Positions 23,512-36,627 of a DNA stretch of 64,000 nt are shown here, piece by piece (positions within the stretch are counted from its first letter, which is position 1; each line of letters opens with the position of its first letter). The translations under genes and the position numbers were made by a program. Source of the stretch: Pochonia chlamydosporia 170 (Eukaryota; Ascomycota; Sordariomycetes; Hypocreales; Clavicipitaceae); the NCBI RefSeq assembly GCF_001653235.2, contig NC_035795.1:186001-250000 (forward strand), read 5' to 3'. The notes beneath the pieces were generated by a model, which saw only the letters and a list, made by a program, of their open reading frames with translations, was not told where the DNA came from and did not search any database.

Positions 23512-24458
23512 GCTGGGCACAGAACTTGCGCATTCGCCCACACTTCCACAAATGATCGAGATGCAACAGACATGTTTCTCTTATAGGTAATATTTCGGAG
23601 CCCTCAAACATCAAAGGTGAAGAGTAGAGAAACAAGAGAAAAAAGAACATTTTGACGAGCCTCGGGGGAAAGACGTAGGAGACGAATTCATCACTCTACG
23701 TTCTAGGATCACCAACTAGACAAGCAAATACCCTGAGTAATTGCTGATGCAGCATTCGTTCTTTCGTACGAACTCAGTCACAGTCGTGCGATTGGGATAC
23801 GATGACTCCTCAGAAATATCATCTCACACGAAAGCAACGTGTCCTTCGAAACTAGTCACACTATGCCGTCAACTGACTTGCTAATTCCCATTGTTCGCTC
23901 GCCGAGTGTTCGTGATGATGTTTGCCCTTATGCAGTTTGTTGTTTGTGTTTTCTTGTTGCTCTTGTTGCCGGCGCCCGAGACTGTCTCAGACATATTCAT
24001 CGAGAGTCTATGTGCAAGACACCGCGGAGCTTGGTCTGCGGTGGTTTGTTCAGAGTAATTTGCCGGGGATTCTCTCCAATACGACCTTTGCGCTCGGCCC
24101 GGATATTTGGTCAGTCTTATTCCGCATGTGATCTATCACAACATTACGTAGTTTGACAAACTAGACTTATATGCAACTTATAATAGCTCTAGACTGCTAT
24201 TGTAACAGCTTGCACACTGACTAAATACTTGCGGTGTGTGATAGTGGCCCAGGCGTTTGAGTTAATGTGTATTTGTATGACGTCTATGTACTTGTGCAGC
24301 ATATAGACGTATATATTGGCATTCTGTTGGATTTTTCTGCCCTGGATGTAGAAATGTATACCAAAATCCTTGGCTAGGACTGATCAGGTCACTGTATTGA
24401 ACAGTAGACAGATTTCAATTTTACCTTGTTCCAACATCACTTCCTTTAGCTCTCAAAC
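23512..24458 (+). promoter_or_regulatory. Upstream region of the polyketide synthase, with a possible transporter fragment
   Basis: Contains the PKS promoter. A 47-codon open frame at 23915-24058 reads a hydrophobic run followed by P-A-P-E-T and a charged tail, similar in shape to the end of MFS transporter proteins (x-P-E-T...). It has no other exon and is too short to call; it may be a relic or chance. Confidence 0.35.
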
Positions 24459-27400
24459 ATGTCTTTACTCCTACAGCCGTCCGGTGGGATTGCCTTCCCG
24501 CAAAATGATATAATGTTGGAGGATTTACCCTCGGCCCAAGATCCAAACGGGCTTCTCAGTGGCGGTGCTACTGTCAGTGATGATGCTGGTGCTCACTCAA
24601 TCGACGCCAGCAGCCACGCTAGAATCAATGATAATGAAACAAGCTGGCGTATAAACGGCCAAGCTAATATTACCAGTAATGACACTGATATTCACTCCAA
24701 CGGCGCCGACGGCCACGCCAGCGTCTATCACAATGGTACAACCATGAGCCCATCTTCTTCCACCAACATCCCTCCCAATCCTGGCTCACTACCCAGACCC
24801 GTGGCCATCTGTGGAATGGCTCTTCGGCTACCCGGCGGGCTGGAGAGCCCCCAAGAGCTCTGGGAGTTTCTCCTGGAAAAGGGCGATGCTCGATGCCAAG
24901 TTCCCAAGTCTCGCTACAATATCGATGCATATCACTCCAAATCTGGCCGGACCGGAACTATTGCCACCCAGTACGGTTACTTCCTTGATGAGAGCATCAA
25001 GCTGGGAGGTCTGGATACGTCTCGCTTTTCCCTGAGCCGAGCCGAACTTGAGGTCGCAGACCCGCAGCACCGACGGATGCTGGAGGTAGTGCGAGAAGTC
25101 TTTGATGACGCCGGCGAAATCGACTTCAAAGTGAGTTTCAAAGTATCGTTTCTTGACTTCATACAAGTATTGATCAACCGACTTAGTCCAAAAACATTGG
25201 CTGCTACATGGGGAGCTATGGTGAAGACTGGATGGAGATGCAAAACAGGGACCACCAACAGACTGGCATCAACAGGGCGGATGGCTACAGCGATTTCATG
25301 CTCTCCAGTCGAATATCATACGAGATGGATCTCAAGGGCCCATGGTACGAAGCCCTTCCCTTCTCATCCAGAAATACCACCGTTTCCCACTGGTCTCTCT
25401 ATATTGCGACTTTGGCCGCTGACTGAAACCCCTTTGTAGCATGACCATACGCACAGCCTGCTCAGCGGCTCTCATCTGCGTGAACGAGGCGTTCCACGCC
25501 ATTCAAACCGGGCTTTGTGATGGGGCCATCGTCGGAGGCTCCAACCTGATAATGGCACCGGGAATGACCTCCTTCATGACGGAAAAGGGCATCCTCTCGC
25601 CAGATGGCCACTGCAAGACCTTCTCTGCCGACGCAGACGGCTATGCCAGAGGCGAGGCCGTCACGGCCGTTTACATCAAGCCCCTAGACGCCGCCTTGCG
25701 CGATGGCAACCCGATCCGCGCCGTAATCCGCAACATCGTATCCAATAGCGACGGCAAGACGCAAGGCATCACTAAACCGAGCACCGAGAGCCAGGAGGCG
25801 CTGATGAGGAAGGCGTACCGCGATGCCGGCATTTCGGACTATTCCAAGACGGCCTTTGTGGAATGCCATGGCACTGGAACGCCTGTCGGAGATCCCATCG
25901 AAACCAACGCCGTCGCCAATGTCTTTGGCGACGCGGGCGTCTACATTGGCTCTGTCAAGCCCAATCTGGGTCACTCAGAGGGAGCATCAGGGTTAACGTC
26001 TCTGATCAAGGGGGTTCTAACCCTGGAAAACCGCATCATCCCTCCCAACATCAAGTTCACCAAAGGGAACCCGGATATTCCATTCGAGAAGAGAAAGCTG
26101 ACTGTTCCGCTGGAACCGACACCATGGCCACAGGACCGCTTGGATCGAGTGAGCATCAACTCTTTTGGCATAGGAGGATCAAACGCCCATGCCATTTTGG
26201 AATCGGCACAGGCGTATAATGTGCCAGAGCGATTTGCTCCTCTACATCAAGGTTCGCTTGATTCCCGGCCGCATCTGCTTCTCTTCTCGGCTGCGTCATC
26301 GTCATCTCTCAAGAGCATGACGGACCAGTTTAGGCCGTGGATGGAAAGGAACCCCGACAAGATGGACGATCTTGCATACACCCTTGCCATGAGAAGAGAG
26401 AATCTCCCCCACCGTTCATTCATGGTGGCAAGCCCGGGCCAGATTCCCGAGACGGCGTCTCAGGGCCGGCGGATAGGGAACAGTACACCTAATCTTGTCA
26501 TGGTCTTCACCGGCCAGGGTGCTCAGTGGCCTCGTATGGGTCGTGAGCTGCTCTTGCGCCAAGATTCCGTCTTCCAAAGCAGCATCAGGGCTCTCGACGA
26601 GTTTCTTGGCAAACTCCCTGATGCCCCTGAATGGACAATCGAAGAGGAGCTGCTCAAGCTGCCCAGGAAATCAAGGGTGCAAAGTGCAGAGCTATCGCAG
26701 CCGCTCTGCACTGCTGTCCAGATCGGTCTAGTCGATCTCTTCAAATCTCTCGGCGTTGAGCCGTACGCCGTGGTAGGTCACAGTAGTGGTGAAGTCGCGG
26801 CTGCGTATGCAGCAGGCGTGATCACGGCGAGAGAAGCCATCATCATCGCCTGGCAGAGAGGTCTTGCCGCCAAGCAACAGAGCCGCCTTGGTGCAATGGC
26901 AGCGATTGGTCTGGGCAGGACAGATGTCGAGAAGTTCTTGTCGCCGCCTTCCGTGGTCATTGCCTGCGAGAACTCTCCGGGCAGCGTCACCATCTCCGGA
27001 GACGCAGATGCCATCGAGACAACCCTCCGACGTATACACGAGGAGCTTCCCGACATTACGGCTCGTCTTCTCAAGGTCGATAAGGCATATCACTCCAACC
27101 ACATGGCTGAAGTGGGCGAGTTCTACACCACAGCCCTGCGAAGATATGTCCCCGACTTGTTTGACAACACGTCCACGTTGAAATCTCCCGAAACGAGATC
27201 CAAACGGCAGGCACTCTTCTTTTCCAGTGTCAGCGGCGCCGAGGAGCCAGCTCAGCTGAGTGAACTACGTGGCACCTACTGGCAGCGGAATCTCGAGTCC
27301 CCGGTGCTGTTCAGAAGCGCCATCCAGGCCGTTCTCAACAAGGTTTCCGATGCTGCCTTCTTGGAGATCGGCCCTCACACCGCCCTGGCTGGACCAGTAA

Positions 27401-30400
27401 GACAGACCGTGGCAGAGTCACCCAGTTCTTCAGACGGCGAGATTCCATACTTTGGAGCCATGAGCCGCGGTGAGAACTGTGAGGAGTCCTTCCTCGCCTC
27501 AGTCGGTCAACTATTTGAGCTCAACATACCTGTCGACTACAGCCGTCTTGTCCGAAAGACCACCTCACTCCCAGGACTTCCTCATTATCCGTGGGACCAT
27601 ACAGCAGCGAGCCTCTGGCGCGAGTCGAGGATTTCGCACGAATGGCGGCATCGCCAATTTCCTGCTCATCCGCTGCTTGGCATTCGCCAGCTCGAAAGCA
27701 CGACGCTGGAACCTAGCTTCCGTAACATGCTTCTCCTGAAAGATACGCCCTGGCTGCGGGATCACTGCATCGAGGGCAGCATCATTTTCCCTTGCGCGGG
27801 ATACATTGCCATGATCGGCGAAGGCATCAGGCAGATCACCGCAAGTCAGCCGCAGAAGCCGGCAGGCAAGGACTCAGACTCCTTTGTGATTCGCAACATG
27901 TTGCTCAATACAGCCCTCATCTTGCGAGAGGATACGACGATAGAGATTGTCACTACGTTCCGTCCTGTGCGACTTACCGACTCCTTGGACAGCACTTGGT
28001 GGCAATGGATGATTTCTTCGTATAACGGCAGCATCTGGACAAAGCATTGCAGCGGAGAGGTTACTGTCTCAAGCACCGAACCGGAGACTGCCCCTGATCC
28101 GAATATCGCCATGCTGCCGCGCAAGGTCGATCGTCGCAAGTATTACGACGTGCTGAACCGGGCCGGAATCTCGTACGGCGCAACGTTCCAGCGGTTGAAC
28201 GATCTCAGAACCGGAACTCTGGAAGGTATCGCTGCGGCATCATTAGATAACATTTCCTGTGGTGATGAAGAGCACTATAATCTGCACCCGGCCATTATTG
28301 ACGCCTGTATTCAGTCCGGGCCGGTGGCTGCAATGATGGGCAAGATTGAGGAGAAACACTACAGGAGAGTGCCTACGAAAATCGGTCGTATCGTAGTACA
28401 TCGCGTCGATCCAGATATGAATATGAACTTCAGGGCCGCTGCCTTTGCGTCCTTCGTTAAGGGTAGCAGCCAAGTCTCAAGCAGAATCCAGTGCATCAGT
28501 AATGGCAAAATCTTGCTCGATATGCAAGGCGCAATACTGTCTATGCTGGAAACAGACGATGCCGAAACCGCAGCCATTGCCGCCGAAGGCGAGGCGGACG
28601 AAACCATGAGAGGCTCTGACGCAGCACCAAAGGCATTGGCCGAGGATTTAATCACCAGCCGCTTTACTTGGGCGCCTCATATCGACTTCCTAGATTGTCA
28701 TAAGCTCATCCGGCCATCGATGCCATGGCATATTTACACACCCATGCTGGATGAGATGGCCCGCCTGTGCTTTGTCCTTACCAAGAGACGCCTGGGACTT
28801 ATGAAAGAAAGCAGCCGTATGAAGGAGACGCTTCCGGAGCAGCTGGTCAAATACATGACCTGGATCGATACACAAGTTCAAAAGGAACAAGATACTGCGT
28901 TGAAAGGACTTGACGACGCGGCGGCTTTGGATAGAATTGACGTCCTGCTCGGCCAAATGAGAGACACTCCCGTGGAAGACTGCGCTACCGCAATAGAGAA
29001 GGTGCTCAAAAACATCGACAACATCTTCACGGGCAGTACCGACGGGCTTGAGATGCTGCTAGCTGACAACACTCTTACCAACATCTACACCGCGACGGAT
29101 GCCAGCAACAGATCCGGGTTCATCAGCCACTTGGCTCACAGTAAGCCGAATCTACGTATCCTTGAGATTGGTGCTGGTACTGGCGCGTCCACGGCCAGTT
29201 TTCTGAAGCACTTGATATTACCAGTCGGGCATCCGTTGTACAGCAAGTATACCTTTACCGACATCTCGTCCGGCTTCTTTGTCGGGGCCAAGGAGCGGTT
29301 AGAGGGTACAAAAACTTCGAATATCGTGTTTTAGACATCAGTCGAGACCCCATAGAGCAGGGCTTTAAGGAGGACGAAAAGTATGACCTCATTATCGCGA
29401 CCAATGTGCTCCACGCCACCAAGAGTCTGCACGATGCGTTGTGCAACGCGCGTAAACTGCTCGACCACCGCGACGGGCGGCTGCTATTGCACGAGCTTAA
29501 CAGTCCTTCCAAGTGGCCAAACTACATATTTGGACTCCTTGCCGGGTGGTGGTACGGCGCTGCAGACGGAAGACCAGACGAGCCGTACGTGACTCCTGAG
29601 CGATGGGGGGAGGAGATGGAAAAGGCTGGCTTCGATGGCTTAGAGGCCGTAGTTCGGGATGCAGAGCAGCCGTACCAGCTAAATGCCACGATTCTCGCAA
29701 GAGCGAAGCCTCGTGTAAGCAGATATGAAAAAGAGGTCATCCTGCTACAAGATGACGAGAGCCTTGCATCGAATGCAATAGTACAGCGGCTCAACGAGAG
29801 AGGATATGGTGTGACGAGCCTGCGACTCGGCGACACATTGCCCGAGCAGCCACACGATATCATATCTCTTGTCGACACCACCCATCCAGTCTTTGAAGAC
29901 ATTGATAGCGGTCGCTTCGCAGCCTTCCAGAGCATTGTTCAGGCACTGAGCTCCTCCGGCGCCGGAATGCTCTGGGTGACGCATCTCTGTCAAGTCAACT
30001 GCAAAGACCCGCGGTACGCCCAAACCATTGGAACTGCTCGCACAGTTCGTACAGAGTCGCTCATCGACTTTGCTACTTGCGAAGTGGATGATGTTCACTC
30101 GTCGCTGGACAGGATTGTGGATGTGTTCGAGCGGTTCCGTGCCCGCCCCCGAGTTACCGACGAGCTGGATGAAGGAGATGCGCTTGATTTGCGCCCAGAT
30201 TACGAATACGCCATTGTGAACGGCATCGTCAGCGTTGGCCGGATGTTCCCCGTTTCGATCAGGGACGAGCTGTCGAAACCCCTCGTCAAGGAAGAGGTGG
30301 AACATGGGCATAGAGCCTCACACGAGGAGGCCAGGGTCGCTCTTGACATGACGAAGCCTGGCCGACTGAACACCTTGCACTGGAGAAGTGCTGCTGATGA

Positions 30401-32661
30401 TGGGGATGATGGTGGTGCGAAGGTTTTGAAGCCGGACGAGGTAGAGGTGAAGATTTTCGCCGCAGGTCTCAACTTCAAAGACGTACTTGGCGCTCTTGGA
30501 GTGATTCCGTATCCCGAAGATGGCCTGGGCCTGGAAGGTGCTGGAATTATTACCCGCGTTGGCGTTGATGTTACGGATCTCCAACCCGGAAACAGGGTTA
30601 TGTTCCTCGCAGACGGCTCCTTTGCCAGCCACGTCACCACTCCGGCGAAGCTCTGCGAAAGGATCCCATTGCACATGTCCTATGAAGATGCAGCATCCAT
30701 GCCGGCTGTATTCTCGACCGCCTTCGCCTGCCTGCTCAACATTGGTCAGCTGAAGAAAGGGCAGTCGATACTCATTCACAGCGCAGCCGGTGGTGTTGGT
30801 CTTGCGGCTGTTCAACTGGCGAAGATGGTGGGAGCAGAGATCTACGCGACAGTCGGCAACGACGACAAGGCCAACTACCTGGTACAGACCTTCGCAATAC
30901 CCAGGAACCACATCTTCAACTCTCGTAACACCAGCTTCGTAGAAGGTCTCATGAGAGAAACAGGCGGAAGAGGCGTGGATTTGGCCTTGAACTCGCTATC
31001 CGGAGAACTCCTACACGCGACCTGGCGCTGCGTGGCTGAGTTCGGCAAGCTCGTCGAGATTGGAAAGCGAGACTTTCTTGGCGGAGGAAAACTGGACATG
31101 GACGTCTTCCTCGGTAGCCGCAGCTATTCCGGCTTCTACCTGGACGCCGAAATGGCAAGGAGGCACGATGTCGTCAAGGAGTACGTTTTCTTTCTTCTCC
31201 ATTCTCGCTGTGTTTCGCTTCAATTTGCATGGAAAACGCGTTGCTTGCTGCTGACTGACTGACCTGGATAGTTTGCTTCATGACATAGTTGCCCATTTTG
31301 AACGTGGCCTGATTTCTTCGTTGTCGCCAAAGAAGGTCTTTCCCATGTCTTCCATCCAGGATGGATTCCGGCACCTTCAGCAAGGAACGCATATCGGTAA
31401 GATTGTCTTTTCTGTTCGCCAGCCCGATGGCAGTCTCAATCTCGACATCAAGAGGGTTGTCAGAAATAGAATGAGAAGGCTGCAGCTCGATCCTTCGGCT
31501 TCGTATCTTCTCGTGGGAGGTCTTGGAGGTCTTGGAAGGTCCGTAGCCAGACACCTCGTTGAGCAAGGTGCTCGCTCCCTGGTATTCTTGTCCCGAAGCG
31601 CAGGTTCTGGCGCCGAAGATGCCGACACAGTCCGCGAGCTCGAGGGCATGGGCTCCAAAGTACAGCTCATCAAGGGCAGTGTCGTGAGCGAGGAGGACGT
31701 AGTTGGCGCAGTCCAACAGGCGACCAACTTGAAAGGTATCATCCAGGCTTCCATGGTCCTCCGCGACGAAAATATTACGCGCATGAGTCTTGAACAATGG
31801 AACCAGGCTGTGGCGCCCAAGGTTCGGGGTACATGGAACCTTCACAACGCAACGGTCAAGGCCGGCATCGAGCTTGACTTCTTCGTACTCTTTTCGTCCA
31901 TGTCGGGCGTCACTGGTCAGGCCGGCCAGGCCAACTACGCAGGCGCGAATACCTTCCTCGACTCGTTCGTGCAGTACAGGACCAGCCTACAAATGCTCTG
32001 CTCTGCGATCGACATCGGTGCCGTACAGGACATCGGGTACGTATCACAAGACGAGGCTCTTCTCAAGAGAATGAAGGCTACCAGCGCGCATGGCATAACG
32101 GAAGAAGAACTCATGGAAACGCTGTCCGCTGCCATTCTCCTCCCGCGGTCAAAGGACGCAACGGACCAGGATCACACATACAGTGATAGGAACACCATCG
32201 GCCTCGGACTCTCGCTGAATGTCTCGCTCAGCGACAAGGATAGCCGCGCGTTCTGGCGCCAGGATAGGCGTCTGGCCGTGTATCACAACAACTCCAACAA
32301 GGCCAATGCCGATGGTGATGCAACGGCGAGCGGGGGCGACTGGTTGAAAACGTTTCTTGCGCGAGCTCGATCCGATACATCATTGTTAAAAACGGAAGAG
32401 TCGGCCAATCTGTTGGCCATCGAGATTGGGAAGAAGCTTTTCGGGTTCCTACTCAAGCCGGTTGACGAATTGAATACGTCTGCTCCGCTGTCGCAGCTGG
32501 GTTTGGACTCTTTGGTCAGCGTAGAAATGCGCAGCTGGTGGAGGCAGGCGTTTGGGTTCGACATTAGGCTTTTGGAGCTGTTGGGAATGGGGACTCTTGA
32601 TGAGCTCGGTAGGCATGCTGTGAAGGGCCTGCTGAAGTTGTTTGGTGATGATTCTTCGTAG
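24459..32661 (+). CDS. Highly reducing type I polyketide synthase, KS-AT-DH-MT-ER-KR-ACP (one frame break)
   Basis: An iterative PKS that would build a reduced, C-methylated chain; no release domain follows the ACP. Exons are 24459-25130, 25187-25344, 25440-31180 and 31272-32661. KS has C-M-T-I-R-T-A-C-S with the active Cys at residue 284 (R replaces the more common D), then H420 (E-C-H-G-T-G-T) and H455 (N-L-G-H-S). AT has G-Q-G-A-Q-W and G-H-S-S-G-E (Ser725). DH has H-C-I-E-G-S-I-I-F-P (His1052). MT has L-E-I-G-A-G-T-G-A (about 1518). ER has H-S-A-A-G-G-V-G-L-A (near 30778). KR has V-G-G-L-G-G-L-G-R and S-S-M-S-G...G-Q-A-N-Y-A-G-A-N. ACP has L-G-L-D-S-L, its Ser codon at 32509. All domains keep catalytic residues, but the frame changes by one base at about 29304 (GGG), 45 residues into MT; without correction the protein stops at 29334. 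The exons sum to one base short of a whole number of codons. The N-terminal 110 residues are low-complexity. Confidence 0.93.
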
Positions 32662-34403
32662 AAGAGTGCTATGTCAATCGAGTACCAGCATGTGCATCCC
32701 GGGGCCGTCCCATTACGCCCAACAATAATGTGTCAAGAAATGGCCCGAGCCAATTCGAGAGGCAAGTACGAGGCAGTAATGTCGAGATCATACGCTCAAC
32801 TAGGCTTAGGCAACTGGTTACATTCAGGCGAAGCAGTTCGTGAGGTAAGGCTCAAGCCTCAGTGACGTCTCCGTGACACCTCATGATGTCAATCGACTGC
32901 TGCATATTTGTGATTTCGCGAGAATAGTTGCGTCCTGCGTGCTTGCGTTTACGCCAGGGAGATATACAAAGCATACTGAGTCATAGAGCTGAGAATATTA
33001 GCCAGCATCGTAGTAGTGAAAATACACATTCGACTTGCTAGCGCGAACCTGTGGGCATTAAAAAAATGAGAAGTCAAGGTTAATATTTGTAAGGTTATTC
33101 GTTGCAGCAAACTAGAGCCATGGTATTTCCTTTTAAAAGCCGGACGTTGATCCATTGATGCTGACTGGCAAATTATTATCTGAGAGGGTTCATCGCCGTT
33201 TATACAAGCCCCAATTTAACTGTGGATGCAGGTTCTCCTTGCAATAATTTCCTGTTTCTTGAGTCGAAGGCATCGCCGCCATGATCATATTCTAGATTGT
33301 ATGACTGGTTATTTTGGGTCCAGTCACCCATGCTCCTGGTTAGGAGACGTCGTAGGCCATGTGAGCAGGATAGTTGATGAGAAATATGAATGAGCTTATG
33401 GACGGCCAGTCATTGATTGCCCGACTATATGTCATGCGTAGTGTGAGATTCGTCGATTCCTAGTGCCTGTGCATAAGATGGAATCATCTGGATTCAGGTC
33501 TTGGGACAGATTCCTGGCCTTGTGCTCGATCATTTAGCACATCGCGTTTGCTTCCCATGGGGTTGCAAAGTCTAGATTAATCTCAGCAATGGAGAGTAGA
33601 GCCATCGGAAGAACGCCTCAGGTGATGCAACTTTCGGGCAACTATCGTCTGTGAGTCTCGAATGCCTTCAATGTTGGTCAAAACATTTGCCAGGAAAAGG
33701 GGAAAGAGCACCAGACTTTGACATCAAATAGCACGGGTCAGGGCTGCAAATTGACCCGCTGGTCTGCACTCCGCAAAAAGGAACCCTTCCAGAACAGAGG
33801 GGAACGTGGCATGACGTCATAAACCACGATGGAGGAAGGATGGCGGTCAAATTAATCCCATTGTATCTTATTGAGCATCAACACTGGATGAAATTAGTGT
33901 CCAATAGATCAGTAAACGGAACTAGTGGCCATGGGTAGAAGTTCATTATCTTGAGCACACATCCTAGCCATTTCAAGGCGCGGAATGTTTTCGACTTGTA
34001 GCTGGCAAGGAAGAGAGTTTGCACACTCCATATCTCTCTCACCTTGAAAAGCAGTAACGACTTTGATTGCATTCGAGTATATCAGCTTCGGCTCCAACAT
34101 GCTCGACGGCAGATCAACCAAGCTACCCCATTATTCTTTTCGAGTTTCGGTGCTTGTGCGCGGGTCTGTGGCATTTGATTCGATCGGTAGCTCCAATCCA
34201 TACCCACCACCCCTAATGCTTCTATTCCCAGAATGGGAACCAGACAACCAGAATGAATGACGGCTCCAGTTTTGTGCTACGGCCACTAGAGTCGGGGGGA
34301 AAGTGTTAGTAACACCAGACCCGGAGAAACTTCACACCCTTCACCGTGACCTCAAATTGTGAGACAAAGCCGGATTTTGTCTCAGCTGTGCAGTGCGGCG
34401 GCC
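32662..34403. other. Intergenic, no gene seen
   Basis: About 1.7 kb between the PKS and the DHA1 transporter. No open frame shows a family motif on either strand. Confidence 0.5.
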
Positions 34404-35956
34404 ATGGTACGGGAAAAGGCCCTAGAACGGGAGTCGGGCACTCAATCGCACTCGGTTTCAACGCATCTTACATCAGGGAATGCGCCGGAATGGTCTCGGC
34501 ACCCTTCCAATCCATTTAATTGGCCGCCGTGGCAAAAATGGGCAACCATGAGCGTAGCCGTTTGGGTTACATTTATTATAGGACTGAATGCGACCTCCAT
34601 CACAACAGCCTCTACCGAAATATCCTCCGAATTTGACTTATCGAATGACGTTATCGAAGTCAGCTTTTTACCTTCGACTGCGTGGAATGCAGCGGCAGCC
34701 CTCGGCCCTTTGGTCACCTTGCCGTTGATGGATACATATGGTGTGAGGGTTGGATATGTGGTATGCTTGACCTTATTTCATACCAAAACGGCTATATGCT
34801 TACGCTTCAGACCGCCTTTGCTCTATTTTGCATATTCCTCATACCACAAGCTCTGGCGAAAAACTTTGCAACTCTGGTGATATGCCGCGTGTTTGCTGGC
34901 GTTCTTGGCGGTACGCTGCAGAATGCTGCCGACGGTATTGCTGCTAATATGTTTCCATCTCACTCCGAGCGCATATTACCTTTGACTCTATATGTGATTT
35001 CCCTCCTCTTGGGTATTACTATGGGCCCTGTCTTGGGCGCTGTTGGTGATCCAATGACATGGCGCTGGTAAGTTGACTTGGGATGCATCGTCAAAGCAGA
35101 TTATACTAATCCGACCAGGATCATCTGGATTCAACTCATCGTTTGTGGTGCTTCTATACCTCTTGTCGTCATTTTCATGCGAGAGAATCGGGGTCCTGTT
35201 ATCCGTGATCGCTTGTGTCGGGCTGGCAAATTGCCTAATGAAACTGCGGAAGAGAAATCACCCGTTAAGCTTCTCACACAGACAATATCACGTAGTGCTA
35301 AACTTCTCACCACAGAACCAACCATCATATCCATGACCACTTGGTCTTCATTCACATTTGGCCTCATTTTCATCTCGACTCAGTCAGTACCCCTCGTCTT
35401 CACTGACACTTACGGCTGGTCCGAGACCAGTGGTGGTCTTGTGCAAGCCAGCATTGGGATCGGACAACTTTTGGGCTTCATGGCCTGTTTGGTACAAAAC
35501 AGAGTATACATAAAGAGTGCCGCTTCCAACAAGGCAGCTCCAGGGTCGCCAATCCCCGAGTCTATCTTACACCTATCGATCCCGAGCACAGCCTTTGCTC
35601 TTGCAGGCGGCCTTTTCATGTACGGTTGGGGAATCTTTCAGCCACATTGGATTGTGCTGGCGATAGGGCTGGGTCTTACTGGGTTTGCAATCATGACGGT
35701 TGTGCATGCTGCTACGATATACGTCACTGATGAGTATGCAGCTTGTGCCGCCAGCGCCATTGCAGCCGTGGCATTTGGAGAAAACCTCTTTGCGGCGTTT
35801 CTTCCTCTAGCAGCGAAGCCTATGTACTTACGGCTGGACTTTCAGTGGGCGAGCACGTTACTGGCTTTAGTTGCTTTGCTGCTGACACTGGCGCCTGTTG
35901 TGCTCTTGTGGAGAGGAAAGGTCAGGCATAACCGTATATCTGCTAGAGTAGCGTAA
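34404..35956 (+). CDS. MFS transporter, DHA1-like drug/metabolite exporter
   Basis: A 12-helix drug:H+ antiporter-type protein. Exons 34404-34760, 34811-35067 and 35119-35956 join in phase to 483 aa. N-P-F-N-W-P-x-W-x-K before helix 1 is the usual start of fungal DHA1 proteins, followed by the helix-1 S-S-E-F and the helix-2 P-L...D-T-Y-G loop, where the canonical D-R-x-G-R-R is reduced to D-T-Y-G-V-R. R-V-F-A-G-V-L-G-G and the antiporter motif region G-P-V-L-G-A in helix 5, then W-R-W, are present. An upstream in-frame ATG is not supported by motif. It follows the PKS and precedes the P450/regulator pair, so it may export the product. The degenerate loop after helix 2 is unusual because that loop normally gates transport. 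Confidence 0.88.
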
Positions 35957-36627
35957 CTACAGTCTGTGGTAGAAAGTATTTGCCCACATGCAAGTATACA
36001 CTAATGCATCTCAGTATATATCGGCATACACTGTGATATGTGATGCCCTTTACGAGTTTAAATACTTCTGAACCCCGTACTGTAGAAATGGAGATGTTTT
36101 ATGATATTCAGTCAAATTTCATCCAGAAAATGTCTGTCTTCCCGGCAACTTTGTACAATGTCCCCCAATTCTGATATCTCGGGTCGTTGAAGTGTCCACG
36201 CACGCCATGGACGCATTTGTGTTGCCAGACAATGACACTCGCTTTGACCAATATGATGAATAACGATGTCTTTTGAAGCCATGAAATCGGTGTCCTAAGT
36301 TTACGGAATAGAAGGTTACTCTGTCCCATTCTGCTACTTAAAGAGGTTGAGGTCGTTTAACTGGGCAAGTTGATATGGCAACGTCACGCAACACGGCTAC
36401 GTCAGAGTCAGTGAGTTGGCTGTCTGATATATTCAGTCGCCAGGAGGCGAGGAAAAAACTCCAAATTTCTTTATCAGCCCGACAGTAGCAGACGCAACAG
36501 ATGTGAGTAACATGTATTCGACTCTACGATCATATCTTGGTTGAGGCCTAGACACATAGGCGTTTTTCAACTTCATGAGCCAGTTTGCTTCCTGTCTCTT
36601 GAACCAGAGTTCTTCATGCCGGCATGC
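35957..36627. other. Intergenic between convergent genes, mostly a repeat copy
   Basis: Contains dispersed-repeat copy B starting within 15 bp of the transporter stop. A minus-strand open frame at 36108-36329 shows no motif and is not called. Confidence 0.5.
35968..36090 (+). repeat. Dispersed repeat of about 120 bp, copy B
   Basis: Same block order as copy A at 9113; its tail (atacttctgaaccccgta then ctgtag) also matches copy C at 47957-48068 in reverse. It overlaps the 3' UTR of the DHA1 gene. Confidence 0.65.

Noticed and set aside
23915..24058. Possible C-terminal fragment of an MFS transporter upstream of the PKS
   Set aside because: Only a hydrophobic run followed by P-A-P-E-T; too short, no second exon, no other family block.
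29307..29335. 29-nt GT...TAG stretch as an intron that would explain the PKS frame change
   Set aside because: Too short for a fungal intron and would delete conserved methyltransferase residues.
36108..36329. 73-codon minus-strand open frame between the DHA1 and P450 genes
   Set aside because: No motif recognised, overlaps the region just after a repeat copy, no supporting splice structure.
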